From assembly GCA_034696485.1 (NCBI GenBank), contig JAQIWT010001522.1, forward strand, positions 1 through 10,474: a DNA stretch of 10,474 nucleotides. Reading direction: 5' to 3'. Shown in pieces: positions 1-7,471 of this stretch; the first letter of the stretch is position 1; each line of letters begins with the position of its first letter. The DNA comes from Isohypsibius dastychi (lineage: Eukaryota > Tardigrada > Eutardigrada > Parachela > Isohypsibiidae). Below the pieces are notes generated by a model. The model had not been told where the DNA came from and searched no databases. It saw only the letters and a list, made by a program, of their open reading frames with translations. Made by a program: the position numbers and the translations under genes.

Positions 1-1182
1 TCGGAATATTTGGAATTTGAGTTTCTTTCGTCTGAACTGTATATTGACCCTTCTGATATTTATCTTTACCTGAAATTGAGTATAGAAAATGCGAATGAGA
101 CAAAAGGAACAGATGGAAAGTTATTCGATGCGGGTCCCGTAAATGCGTTTTTTTACATGCTCTTTGACCGAATTGACGTCAGTTTAAATGGAACACCAAT
201 TGACATTGGGTTTAATAATTTGCCATATAAATCTCATTACAACTGCATTTTCAACTGCGATCATGGGGTTAAAAAAACTATGGCCCGAGGAATTTTATGG
301 AATCCAGACACTTTCAAATCGTTCGACGACAGCGATACTGGAATACTAGGGAAAAATGTTGGGCTCAAAGAACGTTATCTACAAACGAAGGAGCAGCGAG
401 TTTTTGAGTTATACGGACGACCCATGCATGAACTTTTCTTTATGCAAAACTTCTTACTATCGGAGGTAAGAGTGCGAATAAAACTTTATAGAAAAGAGCC
501 GGCATTTGCCCTCATGTCAAAGAATGAAACGGCCAAGTTTCGGATTAATTTCCAAGCGGCACATCTGAATGTGAAATACATAAAACTTGATCCCAAAGTC
601 ACCGCGCATATGGAGAAAAAACTGACCTCGACGAGCCCTGCTTGCTACATCCTTCCAAACTGTATTGAAGTCCGTGATAGACAACTCGTACCCGGTGCAC
701 GAACATACTCGATTGAGAATTATTTCGCTGGTGAAAGGTTGCCGTCAAAAGTAACATTTGCTCTCATTTCACATACAGCTTATGTTGGTGATTACAAGAA
801 AAATCCGTTAAATTTTACGACTCATAAACTCGAGGAAATATCACTGACGATTGACAATCAAACAGAAAAATACACCATCGACGAAGACGGGAAAAATTTC
901 ATCGAGCTATACAATGCTGTAGCTTCTGATATGGGAAATAACGAGCAGGACGTTTCGTATAAGGTACCGTATGATGATCTTCTCACCGGACATGCGTTTT
1001 TTCCATTCGAACTGCTCCCGTCACGCACCACATGCGATTTACAAACTACCAAAGTTCGGAACGTCCGACTTGATCTACGGTTTAAAGAAGCTCTGACTGA
1101 ATCTCTTACACTGCTCTGTTTTCTTGAGACTTCACATATTTTTCACATTGATAAATCTCGTCGTGTCAGTAAAGTTATATAA
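1..1182 (+). CDS. Major capsid protein, double jelly-roll, Polinton/adintovirus type (5' end outside window)
   Basis: Structural protein that should form the hexon-like trimeric capsomers of an icosahedral virion. The frame is open from base 1 (codons TCG GAA TAT TTG), so the true start lies to the left; the TTG at 10 is only an internal codon. About 393 residues are visible, ending in TAA at 1180-1182. Family resemblance to the widespread invertebrate proteins annotated as F54H12.2-like runs along the whole length. Landmarks are VNAFFYMLFDRIDVSLNG (139-192), GRPMHELFF (near 415-441), SIENYFAGERLP (near 709-744), GDYKKNPLNF (787-816), the GHAFFPFEL segment (near 988-1014) and a C-terminal IDKSRRV (1147-1167). 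No stop or frameshift interrupts it. The polymerase gene follows 55 bases downstream on the same strand. Assignment rests on remembered family patterns, not a search; a related double-jelly-roll capsid from another lineage is the main alternative. Confidence 0.88.
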   Translation, partial: SEYLEFEFLSSELYIDPSDIYLYLKLSIENANETKGTDGKLFDAGPVNAFFYMLFDRIDVSLNGTPIDIGFNNLPYKSHYNCIFNCDHGVKKTMARGILWNPDTFKSFDDSDTGILGKNVGLKERYLQTKEQRVFELYGRPMHELFFMQNFLLSEVRVRIKLYRKEPAFALMSKNETAKFRINFQAAHLNVKYIKLDPKVTAHMEKKLTSTSPACYILPNCIEVRDRQLVPGARTYSIENYFAGERLPSKVTFALISHTAYVGDYKKNPLNFTTHKLEEISLTIDNQTEKYTIDEDGKNFIELYNAVASDMGNNEQDVSYKVPYDDLLTGHAFFPFELLPSRTTCDLQTTKVRNVRLDLRFKEALTESLTLLCFLETSHIFHIDKSRRVSKVI

Positions 1183-1183
1183 G
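1176..1183 (+). promoter_or_regulatory. Possible TATA box for the polymerase gene
   Basis: TATATAAG overlaps the capsid stop codon and lies 55-62 bases before the polymerase ATG at 1238. That leaves room for transcription to start 25-30 bases downstream inside the 55-base spacer. This is only a motif match at a plausible distance in a fairly A/T-rich sequence. Transcript 5' ends would be decisive. Confidence 0.25.
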
Positions 1184-1237
1184 TTTACTCGTTCTGTATC
1201 ACAACCTTATTCTGCTTTCATGTAGCAAAACCGTTGA

Positions 1238-4200
1238 ATGGATAAACTGGGTGAATTGTATTCTCGTTGTTCGGACATTGCTCAAGTAGTTGACCTTTAC
1301 GCACGTACAAAACATAATCATGGATCGTTTGAGTATGCAAAAGAACGAATTCTATCCCTAGCTTCAGATGGAGACGGTGAATTGGATCTGATGCTCACTG
1401 GTGAGCCTAGTGATTGGTACACCCTTCGCACAATTCGCACCGTTCGGAATAAAAAATTTGGTGCCTGGGGAAGTGACTTTGAGCTCAATGTGAACCCAAT
1501 GAACTTTCAAGGGCTGCATAATATCTTGCCGCTTCTATTAAGGCTTTTTGATCATTTGTTCACTGAACTCACTGCACAGGCTGAGAAAGATGATTTGATC
1601 CGTGTTGTTCTACAGAGTGATCAGCTTACACGACCAATTGCTTTGAAAACTACACGAAAAGAGGACCTTAATGCAGAAATGCTGTATGATGCATGCGTTA
1701 GTGTTTTGCAAAGCTATGAAGAGTTCAGTCTCCAGGTTCCAATCTCAATCAATGTTACTCGCATCGAAGCTTTACCTAAAGCCGGTGGTCGAATGCGGCG
1801 TCAGGAAATCATTTTCGCAAAGCACCTGCGTGGTAAACGGAGCGTTATCAGTGTTCGTGACGATAATGATGGGCTATGTTTTGCCCGAAGTTTAGTTGTC
1901 GGGCAAGCACTCTGTGATGGACTTGCCGATAAAAAAGAAAAGAAAGAATGGCTTGCCATCACCAGGCAAAATCGCAAAAATACTGTTCAGTATAGAAAAG
2001 CCCTCGATCTTCATAAGAAAGTGGGTATCAAGCCAGGACCCGTCAGTTTGGATCAGGTTTGCATTTTTCAGGAATACCTCAAAGACTACCAAATAATTGT
2101 TTATGGAAGTGAGGATCCGAAAGATATTATTTTTAGCGGTCAGTCTCGCGAAAAACGAATCCAGTTGATTCTGAACGATAATCATTACAGTGTGATCCGA
2201 CGGATAATCCCCTTCGTTAACAAGGCTGTTCAGTGTACTTCTTGTGAGAAATACTTGATGAGTTTAAAAGGACGTAATCACCGTTGCCCAAACAAGTGCT
2301 ATGTTTGCTTACGAGAAAAAGTCTTGTGTCAACTTGACGCCCGCCTCTACTGTGAGCTGTGTAACCGCATATTTGGAAATGAAACGTGTTTTAACGCTCA
2401 TCGAACTGCTGTGGATGGAACCGCCCCAATCTGCGAGACGCATTATGTTTGCAAAAACTGTGGATGCCACATTAACAGAATAAGAAAGAGACTGCATGAA
2501 GGACACATCTGTCATGAGAGATACTGTAGAAATTGTAAGGCTTTGGTGCAACCTGATCATCAGTGTTACATCAAGCGGTACAGCGACTCACCGAAATTAC
2601 CTGCAAACTTCATTTTTGCTGATTTTGAGTGTGACCTTTCCACCAATGACCACATCCCAGTGTGTGCAGTGGCAATGTATTCTTCTGGGGAGACTTTCGA
2701 GTTCTTTGGTGCAGATACAAAGAAACAATTTTGTAGTTGGCTGTTTACCAAAAGCCACCGAAATCGTCTTGTGCTGTTTCACAATATGAGTGGGTACGAT
2801 GGAAACTTTCTTCTCCAGTTTCTACAGGAAAATAAGATTTACCCTGATGTGATGATGAAAGGACTCAAGATTATCCAAATTAATATTCAGAGCCTCAAAA
2901 TAATTATACGCGACACTTTATGCCATCTGCCTTTCAAGTTAGCTAGTCTACCGAAAGCTTTTGGTATTTCAAATGTCATGAAAGGTACATTCCCTTTTCT
3001 GTTCACCGCCCCTGAACATTACGAATATGTTGGAGAAATACCTGGTGAAGAGTTTTTCTTTACCAGCGGGATGGCAGAGAAAGAAGTTGCTGAGCTGAAG
3101 ACTTGGATCAATGGCGAAAAGGGAAAACGGTGGGATTTCAAGCACGAAATGATAAAGTACTGCCGTTCTGATGTTGATATTCTTCGCCTTGTCTGTCTCA
3201 AATATTCGGAAAATATGAGGAAACTTACTGGATTCTGTCCATTGACCGAAAGTACTACATTGGCCGGGTTTGTTAACATGTTGTATCGAGCCTCGTTTAT
3301 GCCGGAAAACTCGATCGGATTATTACCGGAGAGCACATTTGGTTCGGGAAGAAACACTTCAAACGAGGCCATAGAATGGCTCTTCTATATGAGTAGAAAA
3401 CACCCTGAACTGAATATACGACACGCGAAAAACCATATTGATGGAGAAAAAAGAATTGGAAAGTACCGTGTCGATGGCTATGATGAGATGTCTCGCACCG
3501 TGTTTGAATATCAAGGATGCTTCTACCACGGGCACGACAAGTGTATGGCCCCGGATGCTCAAAATTTGGCTGGGGAATGCATGGGAGATTTATTTAGACA
3601 AACAAAAGAACGACAGTCTCGACTAGAGTCGATGGGATACAAATACATTGAGATCTGGGGTTGTGACTGGGCTAAAATGAAAGAAGATGATATCGAATGT
3701 CAAGCAATCTTGTCCGGAATGTCATGTGCAAAGTCGCTTAATCCAAGAGATGCACTTCGTGGAGGAAGAAGTGAGGCGTTCAAGTTGATCTCGGTTCCAG
3801 AAAACGGAGATTATGTGTCATACAAAGATTGCATTTCGCTCTATCCTCATGTTTTAAGGAATGAACGCTTCCCAGTGGGTCATCCAGAAATCATAACTCA
3901 AAATTTCAAGCCGTTGTCTGAGTACTTTGGTTTAGTTTCAATGCGGATCCTACCACCGAGAAATCTTCGAGTGCCACTGCTACCTGTACACTTGAACGGT
4001 AAAATGTTTTTCACATTATGTCAAGCTTGTGCTGAAATGTCGCAAATGGAGTGTCATCATATTGATATTGAACGTGCGCTTGATGTCACGCTCCCAATTG
4101 TGGAGGTGATACGCGCACTTGAGCTTGGATACAAGGTTATTGAAATTCATGAAGTTTGGAATTATCCTCTCAGCTCCAGTTCTCTGTTTAAAGAATACAT

Positions 4201-5065
4201 TGAATGCTTCATGAAGCATAAAATTGCAAATTCCGGTTGGCCGGCTGGTTGTGATTCGCCTGAAGAGCGTGTTGATTACCTCAAATCCTTGGAAGCAAGT
4301 GGAGTTTTCTTGACCGATGCCGATATCCAGGACAATCCGGTCATGCGACTCATAACCAAGTTGCTGATGAACTGTTTGTATGGTCGGTTTGCCCTTCGCA
4401 CAAACTTACCGAAATTTGAATATGTCAAAGATGTAAACCGCTTTCATTCGTTGATGTTTTCGAATAAGTTTGAAATTGATTACCTCAATGTACTTGATGA
4501 AAGAACAGTACAACTCCAGTATCGGTATCGTAACGAGTACGAATCTTCCGATTTGAATAGCAACGTTGTGGTTGCGGCATTTTGCACCTCATATGGACGA
4601 CTAATCCTCTATCAAGCAATGACCTCCATCTCGCCAGATCGTCTTCTATATTGCGATACCGATTCCGTTTTCTTCACGGAATCTGCGAAATACGAGTTCA
4701 CAATACCTTGTGGTGTGAATTTCGGTGATTTTAAGGACGAACTTGACGGCGACCAGATCACTGCTTTCTTTTGCGCTGGTAGCAAAACTTATGCGTACTG
4801 CACGCGCGCAGGTAAAGAAGTGTTTAAAGCAAAAGGTTTGACAATCAATTCATCAAATAAGGACATTTTCAACCTCGCTTCAATCGAAGAGATGATCCGT
4901 GACCCTGACATTTCTCGGATAGTCTGCAACCCAATGAAAATTTTCCGAACTAAAGGGAGCTGGCGCGTTTATTCCAAAGCACAAGATAAAAAGTTTAGGT
5001 TTGTTTTTGATAAACGTTGCCTTTTGCAGGATTTTTCCACACTTCCGTATGGCTACAAAAGTTAA
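1238..5065 (+). CDS. polB: Protein-primed family B DNA polymerase with N-terminal OTU-like region, Cys-rich fingers and nuclease insertion
   Basis: Replicates the element's linear DNA, probably primed by a terminal protein. It has 1275 residues. The 3'-5' exonuclease motifs are DFEC (D462, E464), HNMSGYDGNF (D521) and YCRSDVDIL (D645). Polymerase motif A is DCISLYP (864-870), motif B KLLMNCLYGRF (1041-1051), motif C YCDTDSV (D1140, D1142), then SKTY (K1183). All catalytic acidic residues are present. The segment between motifs A and B fits the insertion typical of protein-primed enzymes. N-terminal to this, DNDGLCF (C214) and NDNHYSVI (H316) resemble the Cys and His boxes of OTU-type cysteine peptidases. 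A Cys/His-rich stretch (333-443) should bind zinc. Between exonuclease and polymerase, about 715-812, KYRVDGY (D746) and EYQGCFYHGH (E757, Q759) resemble a Vsr/PD-(D/E)XK nuclease fold. ATG 1238 is the first in frame. The 3' end overlaps the ATPase start by 17 bases. Polymerase identity is certain; peptidase and nuclease activities are inferred. Confidence 0.97.
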   Translation: MDKLGELYSRCSDIAQVVDLYARTKHNHGSFEYAKERILSLASDGDGELDLMLTGEPSDWYTLRTIRTVRNKKFGAWGSDFELNVNPMNFQGLHNILPLLLRLFDHLFTELTAQAEKDDLIRVVLQSDQLTRPIALKTTRKEDLNAEMLYDACVSVLQSYEEFSLQVPISINVTRIEALPKAGGRMRRQEIIFAKHLRGKRSVISVRDDNDGLCFARSLVVGQALCDGLADKKEKKEWLAITRQNRKNTVQYRKALDLHKKVGIKPGPVSLDQVCIFQEYLKDYQIIVYGSEDPKDIIFSGQSREKRIQLILNDNHYSVIRRIIPFVNKAVQCTSCEKYLMSLKGRNHRCPNKCYVCLREKVLCQLDARLYCELCNRIFGNETCFNAHRTAVDGTAPICETHYVCKNCGCHINRIRKRLHEGHICHERYCRNCKALVQPDHQCYIKRYSDSPKLPANFIFADFECDLSTNDHIPVCAVAMYSSGETFEFFGADTKKQFCSWLFTKSHRNRLVLFHNMSGYDGNFLLQFLQENKIYPDVMMKGLKIIQINIQSLKIIIRDTLCHLPFKLASLPKAFGISNVMKGTFPFLFTAPEHYEYVGEIPGEEFFFTSGMAEKEVAELKTWINGEKGKRWDFKHEMIKYCRSDVDILRLVCLKYSENMRKLTGFCPLTESTTLAGFVNMLYRASFMPENSIGLLPESTFGSGRNTSNEAIEWLFYMSRKHPELNIRHAKNHIDGEKRIGKYRVDGYDEMSRTVFEYQGCFYHGHDKCMAPDAQNLAGECMGDLFRQTKERQSRLESMGYKYIEIWGCDWAKMKEDDIECQAILSGMSCAKSLNPRDALRGGRSEAFKLISVPENGDYVSYKDCISLYPHVLRNERFPVGHPEIITQNFKPLSEYFGLVSMRILPPRNLRVPLLPVHLNGKMFFTLCQACAEMSQMECHHIDIERALDVTLPIVEVIRALELGYKVIEIHEVWNYPLSSSSLFKEYIECFMKHKIANSGWPAGCDSPEERVDYLKSLEASGVFLTDADIQDNPVMRLITKLLMNCLYGRFALRTNLPKFEYVKDVNRFHSLMFSNKFEIDYLNVLDERTVQLQYRYRNEYESSDLNSNVVVAAFCTSYGRLILYQAMTSISPDRLLYCDTDSVFFTESAKYEFTIPCGVNFGDFKDELDGDQITAFFCAGSKTYAYCTRAGKEVFKAKGLTINSSNKDIFNLASIEEMIRDPDISRIVCNPMKIFRTKGSWRVYSKAQDKKFRFVFDKRCLLQDFSTLPYGYKS

Positions 5066-5870
5066 TTTCCAGCTTGGATTTATTCACCCTTTTAACGCGT
5101 TGATATGTGCATCCAGCCAGAGTGGGAAAAGCACTTGGATTGCCAAAATGTTAATAGCTAGAAAAATATCTCCATTTCCCAAGAAAATATTTTGGATTTA
5201 TTCGTATTACTGCAAGGATTATTTCGACAAACTCAAAAGCGAATTGGCAAATATTGTGTTTATTCAAGGACTACCGGAAAACGTAGCTGACGCGGATTTT
5301 GCACCCGTTGATTCACTTATAATTATCGATGACATGTTAGATGAAATGAAACAGTGTGTGCTTTCTTTATTTGTGAAAGCATCGCATCATTTGCGGCGTA
5401 GCTGCATCTTGGTGTTGCAAAATCTTTATCATCAAAATCCAATCATGCGTACAATTTCATTAAATACACATTACATGGTTATTTTCAAGCAACCTCGTGA
5501 CATGAGCCAAATCAATTTTCTTGGCAGACAAATGTACCCTGGCATTTCCAAAAGCTTCATTGTAGCATATAAAAAAGCTACTAGTCCCTCATACGGATAT
5601 TTGTTTATCGACTTGCGGGGAGTAACGCCTGAGGAGCTACGTTTGCGAAGTTGTGTCTTGGGTGAAACAGAAGACGGTTTTGAACGTGTTTTTATTATTG
5701 ACAACGTTAAAATGGAAAGTTTTGTTCTGGTTCCTGAGAAGGAGTTTAAAAAAGATGAGAACCAGAAGAAAGTTAAGATGGAAAAAATTAAACCGGACAA
5801 GGAAAAGCCGGCTACAAAGTCACCGAAAATTAAAAAACCAAAACAGTGTGATTATCTGAGCAGCTGGTGA
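5049..5870 (+). CDS. FtsK/HerA-type genome-packaging ATPase (A32-like)
   Basis: P-loop ATPase expected to pump replicated DNA into the capsid. With the start at 5049 it has 273 residues, close to the usual size for Polinton ATPases. Walker A is ASSQSGKST (21-29, K27). Walker B is SLIIIDDMLDE with D94 and D95. The following LRRSCILVLQNLYHQ and NTHYMVIFKQPRD stretches match the third motif and sensor region of this family. The frame extends upstream to an ATG at 5001, but the conserved N-terminus FNALICAS sits close after MATKVNF, and residues coded before 5049 look like polymerase-gene shadow, so 5049 is preferred. That start lies 17 bases inside the polymerase frame. The last 45 residues are Lys-rich (KEFKKDENQKKVK and similar), perhaps contacting DNA or serving as a nuclear signal. 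Fic starts 18 bases after the stop. Confidence 0.94.
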   Translation: MATKVNFQLGFIHPFNALICASSQSGKSTWIAKMLIARKISPFPKKIFWIYSYYCKDYFDKLKSELANIVFIQGLPENVADADFAPVDSLIIIDDMLDEMKQCVLSLFVKASHHLRRSCILVLQNLYHQNPIMRTISLNTHYMVIFKQPRDMSQINFLGRQMYPGISKSFIVAYKKATSPSYGYLFIDLRGVTPEELRLRSCVLGETEDGFERVFIIDNVKMESFVLVPEKEFKKDENQKKVKMEKIKPDKEKPATKSPKIKKPKQCDYLSSW

Positions 5871-5888
5871 ATTGAGAAACTTTGGTGG

Positions 5889-6680
5889 ATGCCGCCTTAT
5901 CAAAATTTGGAGTATTACTCCCTGAAAAGCTTGATTGTTTCCATGTCCGAACGGATAGCACGTTTTGCTTCGGAGCCAGTGAATACTGACTTTTTCTGTG
6001 GGCTCGCAGATTTGTACCGGGAGCATTTCGTTTACCAATCATTACTTGGGGAGGGCAATATATCAATCAATACAAGTATCGAAGAATTAATTCTTCATAT
6101 GCTTGTTATCCCTAAAACCCGCAGCGCAAGAAAAATATATAATTTTGCAAGAGCATACGATTTTATCGTTTGCATGACGAATTCACCCGAAGTGAGAGAG
6201 ATTATTACCGAAAAGGTCATCAAAGGGCTGCATGCAATTACTATGTGTAGCATACTTGTTGATGCTGGAAATTACCGTTCAAGCTCTGCTGCCCCGGCTC
6301 AAGAATGCAGTAGTTTTCGATATATTGAACCATTATTCATCGCGGGAAAAATGGGCAAACTCTGTGGTTTTCTCAGCGCTACGGAGTGGAATGGATTTGA
6401 AAATGTTCTTAATAATCTCGCATATTTTACAAACGTGTTTTTGACCATCCATCCTTTTCAGAATGGGAATGCTCGTGTTTATCGGCTTCTGTTAGCGCGA
6501 CTCACGCTTTTGAATTTCCATCTTCCTGTCTATATTTCCGCAAGACGTCGTAATGATTTCATAATGTGTTTAGAAGAATCCCGCTTGGTATATAAGGATG
6601 TATCTCATATTCTCGTTTTATTCCTTTTGGAGAGTATTAGCGAATCTCTATCATTCGTTTGTAACGCTTTAGACATATAA
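5889..6680 (+). CDS. Fic-domain protein, putative protein AMPylase or related transferase
   Basis: Fic enzymes usually move AMP, or another phosphate-containing group, from a nucleotide onto a target protein side chain. The 263-residue product shows the core motif HPFQNGNARVYR at 188-199. It agrees with the family pattern HPFx(D/E)GN(G/K)RxxR at His188, both Asn-loop residues, Arg196 and Arg199. It departs at Asn192, where a metal-binding Asp or Glu is normal, and Ala195, where Gly or Lys is normal. SLLGEG at 51-56 fits the autoinhibitory pattern (S/T)xxxE(G/N), as in class II Fic proteins. The GLHAITMC ... AGNYR stretch around 115-137 is the usual helix and flap ahead of the core. No signal peptide, TPR or transmembrane anchor is evident, unlike animal FICD/HYPE. 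It lies 18 bases after the ATPase and 9 before the kinase, and has no introns, so it is taken as element cargo. Target and reaction are unknown; lost or altered activity is possible. Confidence 0.88.
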   Translation: MPPYQNLEYYSLKSLIVSMSERIARFASEPVNTDFFCGLADLYREHFVYQSLLGEGNISINTSIEELILHMLVIPKTRSARKIYNFARAYDFIVCMTNSPEVREIITEKVIKGLHAITMCSILVDAGNYRSSSAAPAQECSSFRYIEPLFIAGKMGKLCGFLSATEWNGFENVLNNLAYFTNVFLTIHPFQNGNARVYRLLLARLTLLNFHLPVYISARRRNDFIMCLEESRLVYKDVSHILVLFLLESISESLSFVCNALDI

Positions 6681-6689
6681 AACTCGAGA

Positions 6690-7355
6690 ATGGTCGTCAA
6701 TATTTTCATAGAAGGTATCATCGGAAGCGGAAAATCATCTGTCTTGGAAGGTTTGCGGATAGCCCGTCCTGATTGGGTGTTTTTTCCTGAACCAGTTGAT
6801 CAATGGACCGATGATAATGGTGTGAATGTTCTCGATCTGTATTACGCAGACCCTGAACGATACGCGTTCAGATTCCAAAACTTGGTTCAACAGTCTTTCA
6901 TACAACGATGCTTCAGTGAAGGTAGCAAGACTGGAACATCTGTATGGGAAAGGAGTCTGCAATCCTCCTATATTTTCGCCCGAGTTTTGTTCGACAAAGG
7001 GTGTCTCACAGATAAGGAGTTTGAATACTTAAAAACGCAGCACCGAAATGCCGTGGAGCACTTTGCTAAAGCAAAGAGCTTCATTGTATATTTAAAAACT
7101 CCACCAAAAGTTGCTCTTGAGCGAATTACAAAACGTGGACGACCTGAAGAAGTTGGAAGGATAACGCTCGAGTACCTGCAGCGACTTGCCGAATTACACA
7201 ACGATTCATTTTCGCATTGGCGAAATAATCTGGTTATTGAAAATCACAAACTAACAAACGAAAAGATCGTTGAAATAATAATCAGCTGGGTCGAGATACA
7301 AAAGAACATCGGTACAAATGAAAGTTTCGAAAATCAAAATTCAGGAACTGTTTGA
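6690..7355 (+). CDS. Deoxynucleoside kinase (TK2/dCK/dGK-like)
   Basis: Phosphorylates deoxyribonucleosides to monophosphates, feeding dNTP pools; in a DNA element this would help replication in non-dividing cells. The 221-residue frame starts at ATG 6690 and places the P-loop at once: EGIIGSGKSS (8-17, K15). It continues with EPVDQW (34-39), a substrate-pocket motif whose Glu is the usual general base, ERSLQSS (87-93), and the LID segment with RGRPEE (149-154) followed by LEYLQRLAELHND. These are, in order, the landmarks of the metazoan and viral dNK family; the length is close to that of insect dNK without a mitochondrial leader. No targeting peptide precedes the P-loop, so a cytosolic or nuclear enzyme is likely. 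The last 15 or so residues are polar and probably disordered. Nucleoside preference cannot be told. It is the last viral gene, with host sequence within 117 bases. Confidence 0.94.
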   Translation: MVVNIFIEGIIGSGKSSVLEGLRIARPDWVFFPEPVDQWTDDNGVNVLDLYYADPERYAFRFQNLVQQSFIQRCFSEGSKTGTSVWERSLQSSYIFARVLFDKGCLTDKEFEYLKTQHRNAVEHFAKAKSFIVYLKTPPKVALERITKRGRPEEVGRITLEYLQRLAELHNDSFSHWRNNLVIENHKLTNEKIVEIIISWVEIQKNIGTNESFENQNSGTV

Positions 7356-7471
7356 GCAACTCTCGAGATTCTCGGTACAAAAGGAATACTGTTACATAAA
7401 TTTGAAGAGTATAATAATCGTTTCTGTAAATGCAACTTCTGTACAAAACTGAAAAGGTCCATAACTACAGT
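7356..7471. other. Virus-host junction spacer between two convergent stop codons
   Basis: These 116 bases lie between the viral kinase stop (+) and the host gene stop (-). They should hold the 3' untranslated ends of one or both genes and the right boundary of the viral block. No canonical AATAAA is seen on either strand. No stretch stands out as a terminal inverted repeat, and no integrase gene or second repeat copy is in the window for comparison. The breakpoint cannot be placed more closely. Confidence 0.5.

Noticed and set aside
1892-4219. Many 60-117-residue frames on both strands inside the polymerase gene
   Set aside because: They are shadows of the 1275-residue frame, which carries all the expected polymerase motifs.
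5001-5048. Upstream in-frame ATG for the packaging ATPase
   Set aside because: It would add 16 residues encoded wholly within the polymerase frame; the conserved family N-terminus fits the start at 5049. Initiation at 5001 cannot be fully excluded.
6676-6682. TATAAAA before the kinase gene as a promoter
   Set aside because: It ends only 7 bases before the ATG and overlaps the Fic stop codon, too close for a normal TATA promoter of this gene.
6682-7375. CTCGAG-containing similar stretches on both sides of the kinase gene as insertion duplications
   Set aside because: The match is only about 7-8 bases around a common palindrome and does not extend; chance is sufficient.
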